Shown here one piece after another: positions 36,024-43,508 of a DNA stretch of 64,000 nucleotides; within the stretch, counting starts at the first letter, position 1, and every line of letters starts with the position of its first letter. The stretch comes from Thioclava dalianensis. GTDB lineage: Bacteria; Pseudomonadota; Alphaproteobacteria; Rhodobacterales; Rhodobacteraceae. The translations under genes were made by a program, and so were the position numbers. The notes below the pieces were generated by a model. It searched no databases. It had not been told where the DNA came from and saw nothing but the letters and a program-made list of their open reading frames with translations. The stretch spans positions 186,001 through 250,000 of the forward strand of contig NZ_JHEH01000001.1 of NCBI RefSeq assembly GCF_000715505.1, read 5' to 3'.

Positions 36024-37274
36024 ATGACTTACCATCCCAAATCAGAATTCATGCGCGTGATGATCGAGCGGGGCTTTCTGGCCGACTGCACCGATTATCA
36101 GGGCTTGGATGAGGCCATGGTGAAGGGGGTCGTGCCGACCTATATCGGTTATGATGCCACCGCCCAATCGCTCCATGTCGGGCATCTGCTCAACATCATG
36201 ATGCTGCGCTGGCTGCAAAAGACCGGTCACAAACCGATCACTCTGATGGGCGGCGGCACCACCAAGGTCGGCGATCCGTCGTTCCGCGCCGATGAGCGCC
36301 CGCTGCTCACCTCGGAACAGATCGATGCCAATATCAACGGCATGCAGCAGGTCTTCGCGAAATATCTCAGCTATGGCAGCGGCGCGACCGATGCGCTCAT
36401 GCTCAACAATGCCGAATGGCTCGACGGGCTGAACTACCTTGAGTTCCTACGTGATATCGGGCGGCATTTCTCGGTCAACCGGATGCTGAGCTTTGAATCG
36501 GTGAAATCGCGGCTGGATCGCGAGCAATCGCTGTCGTTCCTCGAATTCAACTACATGATCCTGCAAGCCTATGATTTCCTTGAGCTGAACCGCCGCTATG
36601 GCTGTCTGTTGCAGATGGGCGGGTCGGATCAATGGGGCAATATCGTCAACGGGATCGACCTCACGCGCCGGGTGCTCGATCACGAGATCTATGGCCTCAC
36701 CTCGCCGCTTCTGACCACGTCGGACGGGCGCAAGATGGGCAAGAGCCAAGGCGGTGCGATCTGGCTCAATTCCGACATGCTGAGCCCGTATGAGTTCTGG
36801 CAGTTCTGGCGCAACACGACCGATGCCGATGTGGGCCGATTCCTCAAGCTTTATACCGAACTGGACGTTGCGGAATGCGACCGTCTGGGGGCGCTGACGG
36901 GCTCGGAAATCAACGACGCCAAGGTCATTCTGGCCAATGAGGTCACAGCGCTGTGCCACGGTCGCGAGGCGGCACGGACTGCCGAGGCGACTGCGCGCGA
37001 GGTCTTCGAGAAAGGCGGCGTGGGCGAGGATCTTCCCAGCCTGACGCTGAGCACCGATGAGATCGGCGAGGGCATTTCGCTGGCCCAGCTCGTCGTGCGC
37101 TCGGGGCTTGCGAAATCAGGCAAGGACGGCAAGCGGCTGATCGCGGAGGGCGGGCTCAAGGTCAATGACGAGACCTGCGCCGATGCGGGGCGGATGTTCA
37201 CCGCAGATGATCTGAGCGCAGCCGTCAAGCTGAGCGCGGGCAAGAAGCGCCACGCGCTGGTCTCGCTGGGTTGA
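36024..37274 (+). CDS. tyrS: Tyrosyl-tRNA synthetase
   Basis: A 416-residue class I synthetase charging tRNA-Tyr. The HIGH-like motif is in [13 protein letters not shown], the tyrosine site in [15 protein letters not shown], and KMSKS appears as [14 protein letters not shown]-terminal S4-type RNA-binding domain ([33 protein letters not shown]-like) completes it. ATG 36024 has AAGGAAC upstream. The length is normal for the bacterial enzyme. Confidence 0.97.
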   Translation: MTYHPKSEFMRVMIERGFLADCTDYQGLDEAMVKGVVPTYIGYDATAQSLHVGHLLNIMMLRWLQKTGHKPITLMGGGTTKVGDPSFRADERPLLTSEQIDANINGMQQVFAKYLSYGSGATDALMLNNAEWLDGLNYLEFLRDIGRHFSVNRMLSFESVKSRLDREQSLSFLEFNYMILQAYDFLELNRRYGCLLQMGGSDQWGNIVNGIDLTRRVLDHEIYGLTSPLLTTSDGRKMGKSQGGAIWLNSDMLSPYEFWQFWRNTTDADVGRFLKLYTELDVAECDRLGALTGSEINDAKVILANEVTALCHGREAARTAEATAREVFEKGGVGEDLPSLTLSTDEIGEGISLAQLVVRSGLAKSGKDGKRLIAEGGLKVNDETCADAGRMFTADDLSAAVKLSAGKKRHALVSLG

Positions 37275-37354
37275 GGCTGGAGCCGAACGCGCGCCCTAGG
37301 GCGCCAGCCCTTTGCGGGAGAGGAGACATTGCGTCTCAAAACACCCTGTAGAAT

Positions 37355-37386
37355 AGCAGCCCCCGAAGACATCTTCGGGGGCTGCT
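37355..37386. terminator. Perfect hairpin between tyrS and convergent small gene
   Basis: 15-bp arms AGCAGCCCCCGAAGA and TCTTCGGGGGCTGCT with a two-base loop. It stands 80 bases after tyrS and 26 bases past the stop of the minus-strand gene at 37412, so it can end both; T runs are absent. Confidence 0.6.
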
Positions 37387-37411
37387 TGCGTTGAATAAGC
37401 GCTATGCGGAC

Positions 37412-37630
37412 TTAGCTGCTGTCCGCTTGTAGCCCAAGTGCCTCTATCAAGTCCGGCGAACCGATCCTGCTAAGAGCGAGCGATACTTCGAGCTGGTATT
37501 CGTGACCCGCAGACTGCAAATGGGCTGCAATTTCCTCTAAAGCTTTAATGTCATTATCTAAATCTTCTTCCGCTGTTCGACTTTCGATATATTTGACGGC
37601 AATCGCAACTGCCAATGCCAAGTCTTCCAT
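37412..37630 (-). CDS. Small hypothetical protein, AT-richer than neighbours
   Basis: A 72-residue acidic helical protein: MEDLALAVAIAVKYIESRTA, then EEDLDNDIKALEEIAAHLQSAGHEYQLEVSLALSRIGSPDLIEALG. GGGGG lies about seven bases before ATG 37630. Base composition is visibly less GC-rich than the surrounding core genes, and an IS element lies 60 bases away, both signs of recent acquisition. No family is recognised; length and acidity would fit a small immunity or adaptor protein, but that is speculation. Confidence 0.55.
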   Translation of the reverse strand: MEDLALAVAIAVKYIESRTAEEDLDNDIKALEEIAAHLQSAGHEYQLEVSLALSRIGSPDLIEALGLQADSS

Positions 37631-37692
37631 TGCAACACCCCCACTCTCACAACGAGAAGTTTCTAACGTTCAACTGTTGGACACAATGGGCT

Positions 37693-37710
37693 GATGCTGT
37701 TGAAAAACTC
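37693..37710 (+). repeat. IS left terminal inverted repeat
   Basis: GATGCTGTTGAAAAACTC; preceded by GGCT, the left half of the target duplication. Confidence 0.9.
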
Positions 37711-37793
37711 GATGGCGACTTCGACTTAGTTTTCGCTCTTCGTGCATTTTCACTGAGATCTCACCACTTTGAACAGCCGCCAGATCGGTTTTC

Positions 37794-39182
37794 TCATCCG
37801 ATCGGCGCCGATGGGACTGTTATCGGGCAGAGCTTGGCCAGTTTTCGGAGGTTTTGGGCGGTGGCGGCGAGTGTAAACTCGTCTTTCACCCCCAATGGAC
37901 CTCTCAAACGCAGGCGGGTGAGGCCCAGGATACGTTTCAGATGCGCGAAGAGCATCTCGACTTTCTTGCGCCGTTTCTGGGCGGTCTCGTTGAATGGGGA
38001 GGCCACACAACTGCGGGCAAAATCACGCACCACCTCGTATTTCCCACGCTGGAGGCTGCGCGTGTCGCTGTTCGGGCAGCATTGCCCCTTCAATGGGCAA
38101 GCCTGACAGTCCGCCTTTGTCGCGCGATACTTGCGTGGCTTCACCTCGGTCGAGATGCGGTCAGGATCGGAATAATTCCGCCGCGTGTGCCGCAAATCTT
38201 TTCCCTCCGGGCATATATATCGGTCATTCTCATCATCCCAAGTGAAGTCGGAGCGCGACAAGGTCCCGTCCGTGCGCTCACCTTTGTCGATAACCGGGAT
38301 GAAGGGCAGGATCTGCCGTTTCAGGACGAGTTCAACCAGGCTCTCCTCGGACCCATAGGCCGTGTCGGCAACAAGCCAATCGGGGCGCAGGTCGAAACGC
38401 GTCGCCGTGCGGTCCAGCATCGTGAGGGTGGAGCCCACCTCGGCCTGCCTGACCGATCGGGTCGCTTCCACATCCATGATGATCCCGTGATCGGTATCGA
38501 TCAGGTAATTATCTGAATAGGCGAAGAAAGCGGGACCCTTGCGCGCGGCTGTCCACTGGCTGGCAGGATCGGCATGAGCCGTGAACTTGGGCTTTACGGG
38601 CGTGGCCGCGCCGAAGGCTTCTTCGTCGAGCGTATCGAGATATTCGCGCACCGCCCTCGAGGCATCGTTTGGATCAATGGTGGCCGCATCCCATTTATCC
38701 TGACGACTCGAGCTCTGCTTCTGGACATCGGCACTGATCAGGCTGGCATCAACAGCGAAGCCCTTGCCGCCGACCAGACCACGGGCGATGCACTGGGCCA
38801 CCACGCGCTCGAAGACGAGGCGAAAGACATCGCTGTCGCGAAACTTGCCGTGCCGGAGCTTCGAAAAGCTCGAATGATCCGGCACTTTGTCCTCGAGTCC
38901 CAGACGGCAGAACCAGCGGTAGGCCAGGTTGAGATGCACCTCCTGGCACAGGCGACGTTCAGACCGCAGCCCCATGACATAGCCAACGACCAGCATCCGG
39001 ATCATGAGCTCAGGATCGATCGAGGGCCGACCGGTGTGGCTGTAGAAGCTGCGCATCTCTTCGTGCAGACCATCCAGATCCAGAAAGCGGTCTATGCCCC
39101 GCAGGAGATGATCAGCAGGGATATGCGTCTCGAGATCGAACTCATAGAACAACCGGGCATGAACCTTCTGCGTTCCCAGCAT
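37794..39182 (-). CDS. IS1182-family transposase
   Basis: A 462-residue DDE transposase. The N-terminal DUF772-type region holds RLFYEFDLETHIPADHLLRGID and RPSIDPELMIRMLVVGYVMGLRSERRL. Catalytic residues appear in FAVDASLISADV (Asp), WLVADTAYGSEE (Asp) and KKVEMLFAHLKRIL (Glu). A Cys cluster (CQACPLKGQCCP) lies before the last Glu. ATG 39182 has GGAGGG six bases upstream; an extension to 39239 runs towards the terminal repeat and is not needed. No internal stops or frameshifts. Confidence 0.94.
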   Translation of the reverse strand: MLGTQKVHARLFYEFDLETHIPADHLLRGIDRFLDLDGLHEEMRSFYSHTGRPSIDPELMIRMLVVGYVMGLRSERRLCQEVHLNLAYRWFCRLGLEDKVPDHSSFSKLRHGKFRDSDVFRLVFERVVAQCIARGLVGGKGFAVDASLISADVQKQSSSRQDKWDAATIDPNDASRAVREYLDTLDEEAFGAATPVKPKFTAHADPASQWTAARKGPAFFAYSDNYLIDTDHGIIMDVEATRSVRQAEVGSTLTMLDRTATRFDLRPDWLVADTAYGSEESLVELVLKRQILPFIPVIDKGERTDGTLSRSDFTWDDENDRYICPEGKDLRHTRRNYSDPDRISTEVKPRKYRATKADCQACPLKGQCCPNSDTRSLQRGKYEVVRDFARSCVASPFNETAQKRRKKVEMLFAHLKRILGLTRLRLRGPLGVKDEFTLAATAQNLRKLAKLCPITVPSAPIG

Positions 39183-39244
39183 CGCAAACCCTCCAAATCC
39201 CCATAATCCAATGGAATCAGAAGCCCTTGCCCCGATCAAGCACA

Positions 39245-39262
39245 GAGTTTTTCAACAGCATC
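39245..39262 (-). repeat. IS right terminal inverted repeat
   Basis: Reads GATGCTGTTGAAAAACTC on the minus strand, identical to the left end; followed on the plus strand by GGCT. Confidence 0.9.
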
Positions 39263-39385
39263 GGCTCAAAACGGACATTCAGCAGTTCGCCCTTCTGGGG
39301 CTCACGCGCAGTGTGACGGCGCTAGCTGAGCTATGACAAGCGCCGCCCATCCAGCCCGGCGCGCAGCGAAAGCGGAGACGCGCCC

Positions 39386-40354
39386 CTACACTCCTAAATT
39401 CAGCGATTTCGCCTTGCGATAGAAGGTCGCGCGCCCGATCCCGAGATCACGGGCTGCGGCTGAGACATTGCCGCCGTTGCGGGCAAGGGCCCGCGCCATT
39501 GCGGCGCGTTGCGCCTCGGCCAGACCACCGCGCGGGCCCTGCCCGATCAGGTCGTTGGCCGGGATCTGGCCGATCTGCTCGGGCGAAAGGCCAAGATATT
39601 TGCGCGCAGCCCGCGTCGCTCCGATCACCAGATCATCGCGGTCGAGTGCCAGCAACATCACCCCTTGCGGCGCGTTCTCGCCCGGTCCCGCAGACAAGAT
39701 CCGCGCGCCTTGGAAAGCGGTACGAAACAGATCGCCCTCGATGCGCTGCGCGGCGTCTTGGGCGGTGAGCGCAACAAGGCTCGCATAGCCCTCGGTCATG
39801 TCATCGCGCGCCGAAGAGACGTCGATCACGCCCGCCAGATCGCCCTGCGCCCCAAAGACGGGCGCGCCCATGCAGGTGAGCCCGGTATTGCCCGAGCGGA
39901 AATGCTGGCCGCGCCAAACGGTGACCGGGCGCCCCTCGGCCAGACAGGTGCCGATGCCGTTCGTGCCCTGCGCGCCCTCCGACCAATCCGAACCGGGCGC
40001 GAGGTTGGAGGCGTGAAAATCGCCCGCATCGCCTGCGCGCACACGCTCGTCGAGGATCAGACCGCCCGCATCCGACAGCAGCACCGTGCAGCCCGCGTCG
40101 CAAGCCGCCCGCGCCAACCGGTCGAGCACGGGGGCCGCGATCTGCAACAGCAGGCCTGAGGCTTCACGGCGCGCGCGGATCTCGGCTTCGGTCAGCCGCT
40201 CGTCATGGGGCATCGCGGCAGGGTCGATCTTGTGGTGGATCATCGAGCGCCGCCAGCTGGCCGCAAAGCCTGCCTGCCCCGCAGCCTTGGGCGAAGAGAC
40301 CACCTCGCGCACGAGATCGGCATGGTGACGCTTTGAACTCAATGGCAGCGACAT
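39386..40354 (-). CDS. AcoR-like regulator without AAA+ domain
   Basis: A 322-residue protein with the N-terminal sensor part of AcoR/sigma54 activators (ASWRRSMIHHKIDP; a GAF domain with TVLLSDAGGLILDERV, NGIGTCLAEGRPVTVWRGQHFR, LTCMGAPVFGAQGDLAGVIDVSS) and a C-terminal Fis-type HTH (RAMARALARNGGNVSAAARDLGIGRATFYRKAKSLNL). The central sigma54-interacting ATPase is missing, so it should act as an ordinary repressor or activator. GGGAGG precedes ATG 40354. No aldehyde or alcohol dehydrogenase target is adjacent. Confidence 0.87.
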   Translation of the reverse strand: MSLPLSSKRHHADLVREVVSSPKAAGQAGFAASWRRSMIHHKIDPAAMPHDERLTEAEIRARREASGLLLQIAAPVLDRLARAACDAGCTVLLSDAGGLILDERVRAGDAGDFHASNLAPGSDWSEGAQGTNGIGTCLAEGRPVTVWRGQHFRSGNTGLTCMGAPVFGAQGDLAGVIDVSSARDDMTEGYASLVALTAQDAAQRIEGDLFRTAFQGARILSAGPGENAPQGVMLLALDRDDLVIGATRAARKYLGLSPEQIGQIPANDLIGQGPRGGLAEAQRAAMARALARNGGNVSAAARDLGIGRATFYRKAKSLNLGV

Positions 40355-40489
40355 GCGAAAGCCTCCCTTCTCGCGCAAGTGCTCATGCGTTCAAGGGTAG
40401 ACCGATTCGATACCACCGCAATAGAATTTCACGAGATTGCCCTGCCCGCCTGTCTCAACTCCGAGACAGTGCCGCGCCGCGAACCCCGC

Positions 40490-41248
40490 TCAGGCGAGGT
40501 CGTCCTCATCCATCTCGCCCGCCTCGTGACGGCGTCCGCGAAAGCCTTGGGCGACCACGAATTTCTCGGAGCTATCGGCCCGCGATGCCGGAGGCTTCAC
40601 ATTGGCCACCTTTTCAAAATTCTTCTTTAGCGTGGTCAAAAGCCCCTGCTCGGCGCCCCCGGCGAGCACTTTTGCAACAAAAACGCCGCCCTCTTCGAGC
40701 ACGTCAAAGGCAAATTCCGCCGCCGCCTCGCACAGCGTGATGATGCGCAAATGGTCGGTGTTCTGGTGGCCCGAACTGGAGGCGGCCATGTCGGACATCA
40801 CCACATCGGCCTTGCCGCCCAGCCAGGATTTGACTTTGTCGTCGGCACCTTCTTCGAGGAAATCGAGCTGGTGGAATTCCGCGCCCGGAACGTGATCGAC
40901 ATCTTGCAGATCGATCCCGAGCACCGTGCCCACACGTTTGCCCGACTTCTCGCCAAGCGCATTGACCCGCTTAACCGCGACTTGCAGCCAGCCACCGGGT
41001 GCGCAGCCCAGATCGACCACCCGCGCGCCGGGCACGAGGAAGCGATATTTCTCATCGAGTTCGAGGATCTTGAACGCCGCCCGTCCGCGATAGCCTTCGG
41101 CCTTGGCGCGCACCACGTAAGGGTCATTGAGCTGACGTTCGAGCCACAGCGTCGAGGACAGCTTGCGCCCCTTGGCCGTCTTGACCCGCACGCGCAGATC
41201 GCGCTGTCCGCGCCCAGAGGTGTTTTTGCCGCTCGGTGTCTTTGCCAT
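40490..41248 (-). CDS. rlmE: 23S rRNA (uridine-2'-O) methyltransferase
   Basis: A 252-residue FtsJ/RrmJ enzyme that methylates U2552 of 23S rRNA late in ribosome assembly. The K-D-K-E catalytic tetrad is Lys60 (RAAFKILEL), Asp153 ([10 protein letters not shown]), Lys193 (FVAKVLAGG) and Glu228 ([10 protein letters not shown]); the SAM motif is [14 protein letters not shown]. The basic N-terminal tail of about 35 residues and the acidic C-terminus are usual in this order. Its ATG overlaps the stop of the upstream Ppx/GppA gene by one base (TAATG), so both are translated together. Confidence 0.95.
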   Translation of the reverse strand: MAKTPSGKNTSGRGQRDLRVRVKTAKGRKLSSTLWLERQLNDPYVVRAKAEGYRGRAAFKILELDEKYRFLVPGARVVDLGCAPGGWLQVAVKRVNALGEKSGKRVGTVLGIDLQDVDHVPGAEFHQLDFLEEGADDKVKSWLGGKADVVMSDMAASSSGHQNTDHLRIITLCEAAAEFAFDVLEEGGVFVAKVLAGGAEQGLLTTLKKNFEKVANVKPPASRADSSEKFVVAQGFRGRRHEAGEMDEDDLA

Positions 41249-42390
41249 TATTCCATCTCTTCCAACATGCCGTCCCCGGCCATCTGCGCATATAACAGAC
41301 CTTCGCGCAGACCGCGATCCGCAACACTCATCTGATCGGTGGGCCAGACCCGCATCAGCGCCTGCAAGATCGCAGCGCCCGACATGATCAACGTGTGCCG
41401 ATCGCGCCCGATCCGCGGATCGGCCCGCCGTCCGGCCGGGCCAAGCTGCAGGAAGGTGCGGATCACCGCGTCGATCTGCGCGCTGGTCATCATCATCCCG
41501 TCAACGCGGTTGCGGTCATAGCGCTTGAGACCGAGATGGCAGGCCGCCACTGTCGTCACCGTGCCGGAGGTGCCGATGATCTGAAAGCCCTCCTGCGGGC
41601 TGCCCGAGGCATAGGGCGCGAAATCGGCGAGCTTTTCCTCAAAGAACCAGCTCATCAGCGCAAAGCGCGCGGCATCATCCTCGACATCGGCAAACTGGTC
41701 CTTGAGGGTGGCCACCCCAAGCGGCACCGAGATCCAGTCGACGACGCGTGCCGCCGGGATCGGCCCCTCGGGCTGGTTGAACCCCTCCGAAAGCCGCATG
41801 ATGGCGCGGGCGCGGTCACCGGGGGGCACGTCCTCAAGATCGATCCAGACCAGCTCGGTCGAGCCGCCGCCGATATCGACCACCAGCACCTGTTCGGATT
41901 TCGGACTGACGAGCGAGGCGCAGGAGATCACGGCCAGCCGCGCCTCTTCCTCGGGGGCGATGATTTCAAGCGGCAGGCCGGTCTCGCGGCGCACATAGCG
42001 CATGAAATCGCGCGCATTCTTGGCCCGTCTGCAGGCTTCGGTCGCAACCAGCCGCATCCGTTTGACGCCATGCGTGTCGATCTTGCGGCGGCAGATTTGC
42101 AGAGCCTGCACCGTGCGCGCCATAGAGCTGCGCGACAAGCGGCCATAGGTTTCAAGCCCCTGGCCGAGCTGGACGGCCTTGGAGAAGCTGTCGACCACCT
42201 GAAACTGGCTGCCCTGCGGTCGGGCAATCAGCATCCGGCAGCTATTCGTACCGAGATCCAGAGCGGCATATAGCTCGTCTGGCTCGGCGGGTTGGGTCGC
42301 GGGTCGCTCGACCAATTTCGGCTTACCGACCCTGCCGGGCCGTGCCGTTTTCGGGAGCGCGCCCGCCGACCGGGGACGCCTGGGCGCCAT
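41248..42390 (-). CDS. Ppx/GppA phosphatase family protein
   Basis: A 380-residue member of the exopolyphosphatase / pppGpp phosphohydrolase family. The two ATPase-fold phosphate loops are [14 protein letters not shown] near residue 45 and [16 protein letters not shown] near residue 160. The C-terminal HD-like domain of full-length E. coli Ppx is absent, so this is the short form common in alphaproteobacteria. A basic, Pro-rich N-terminal tail precedes the fold. GGAGG lies eight bases before ATG 42390. It is cotranscribed with rlmE. Confidence 0.9.
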   Translation of the reverse strand: MAPRRPRSAGALPKTARPGRVGKPKLVERPATQPAEPDELYAALDLGTNSCRMLIARPQGSQFQVVDSFSKAVQLGQGLETYGRLSRSSMARTVQALQICRRKIDTHGVKRMRLVATEACRRAKNARDFMRYVRRETGLPLEIIAPEEEARLAVISCASLVSPKSEQVLVVDIGGGSTELVWIDLEDVPPGDRARAIMRLSEGFNQPEGPIPAARVVDWISVPLGVATLKDQFADVEDDAARFALMSWFFEEKLADFAPYASGSPQEGFQIIGTSGTVTTVAACHLGLKRYDRNRVDGMMMTSAQIDAVIRTFLQLGPAGRRADPRIGRDRHTLIMSGAAILQALMRVWPTDQMSVADRGLREGLLYAQMAGDGMLEEME

Positions 42391-42510
42391 GATCACGCCC
42401 TCCGATTTCAAGTTACCACGACGCTAACGCGTCCCGCCTGCCGGTTCAAGGGACCGCATGCGACAGGGGTCACGATTTGGCGATAGCCTAAATCTTGTGC
42501 ATCGTCCGGA

Positions 42511-42540
42511 CAAAAGAAAAGGCCGGTGATCCCACCGGCC
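42511..42540 (-). terminator. Rho-independent terminator after the FAH-family gene
   Basis: On the minus strand GGCCGGT and ACCGGCC arms (42521-42540) are followed by a T-rich run TTTTCTTTTG (42511-42520), 35 bases after the stop at 42576. Confidence 0.85.
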
Positions 42541-42575
42541 CGTCCCTTCTGATTTGTTGCCCTGAGGCCGTCGCG

Positions 42576-43421
42576 TCAGCTATCTGCCACCAGCTCGGCG
42601 CGTTGCTGGCCCAGCCCTGCAATCTCGGTCTCGACCACATCGCCCGCGCGCAGATAGCGCGGCGGGTTCATGCCCATCGCGACACCTGCGGGCGTGCCTG
42701 TGAGGATCACATCGCCCGGGTGCAACGTCATGAAGTCGCTCAGATAGCTGACCAGTTTCGTCACGCCAAACACCATCTGCGCGGTGGAATCGTCTTGCAT
42801 CACCTCACCGTTCACGCGGGTTTTCAGCACGAGGTCCTGCGGATCGGCCACCGCATCGCGCGTCACCAGCCATGGCCCGAGCGGGCCGAACGTGTCGCAA
42901 CTTTTGCCCTTGGTGTACTGGCCCGCGCGCTCGCGCTGAAAGCTGCGCTCGGAGACGTCATTGGCCAGCACGAAGCCTGCCACGTAATTCAGCGCATCCG
43001 CCTCCGAGACGTATTTCGCAGCCGTCCCGATGACGATGCCCAACTCGACCTCCCAGTCGACCTGCTCGGCGCCGCGCGGGATCACGATCGGATCGTTGGG
43101 GCCCTGAATGGCGGAGGTGGCTTTCATGAAGATCATCGGCTCGGCGCTGACCGAGCCGCCCGATTCCGCGGCGTGCTCGGCATAGTTGCGCCCGATGCAG
43201 ATCACTTTGCCGATCTTTGCCACAGGCGTCCCGATGCGGGTGCCTTGGGGCACGGATGGAAGATCGTTCAAATCGAGCGAGCCAATCGCGGCCAGCCCCT
43301 CATCGGAGAGCACATCGCCCTCGATATCGTCGATTTCACCGCTGAGATCGCGGATCACGCCTTGATCATCCAGCAATCCCGGTTTTTCAGACCCTTTTGG
43401 GCCGTAGCGCAGCAAACGCAT
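42576..43421 (-). CDS. Fumarylacetoacetate hydrolase family protein
   Basis: A 281-residue FAH-fold enzyme. The metal ligands are in the EVELGIVIG block (VDWEVELGIV) and the upstream KVICIGRNYAEHA; further conserved parts are SFQRERAGQYTKGKSCDTFGPLGPWLVT and GDVILTGTPAGVAMGM. Family members cleave or decarboxylate beta-keto acids, including ureidoglycolate lyase-like and acylpyruvase activities, and this set cannot be narrowed. AGGAGG is seven bases before ATG 43421. It is transcribed alone, with its own terminator. Confidence 0.9.
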   Translation of the reverse strand: MRLLRYGPKGSEKPGLLDDQGVIRDLSGEIDDIEGDVLSDEGLAAIGSLDLNDLPSVPQGTRIGTPVAKIGKVICIGRNYAEHAAESGGSVSAEPMIFMKATSAIQGPNDPIVIPRGAEQVDWEVELGIVIGTAAKYVSEADALNYVAGFVLANDVSERSFQRERAGQYTKGKSCDTFGPLGPWLVTRDAVADPQDLVLKTRVNGEVMQDDSTAQMVFGVTKLVSYLSDFMTLHPGDVILTGTPAGVAMGMNPPRYLRAGDVVETEIAGLGQQRAELVADS

Positions 43422-43508
43422 CGCTTGTCCTCCTGTTTCCCGGCAAAGAAAACCATGCCCTGCGTCCGGCGCAAGGGGCAACGGACGCCGGGGTGAAAAT
43501 TTCGCGCC

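Larger units (their letters stand above)
37693..39262 (-). mobile_element. Complete IS1182-family insertion sequence
   Basis: A 1570-base element with 18-bp perfect terminal inverted repeats, GATGCTGTTGAAAAACTC at 37693-37710 and its complement at 39245-39262, flanked by a 4-base target duplication GGCT (37689-37692 and 39263-39266). It carries one intact transposase gene on the minus strand. Intact ends, duplication and gene suggest a recent, possibly still active insertion. Confidence 0.9.

Noticed and set aside
42495-43496. Plus-strand frame across the FAH-family gene
   Set aside because: Antisense of an enzyme with complete metal motifs.
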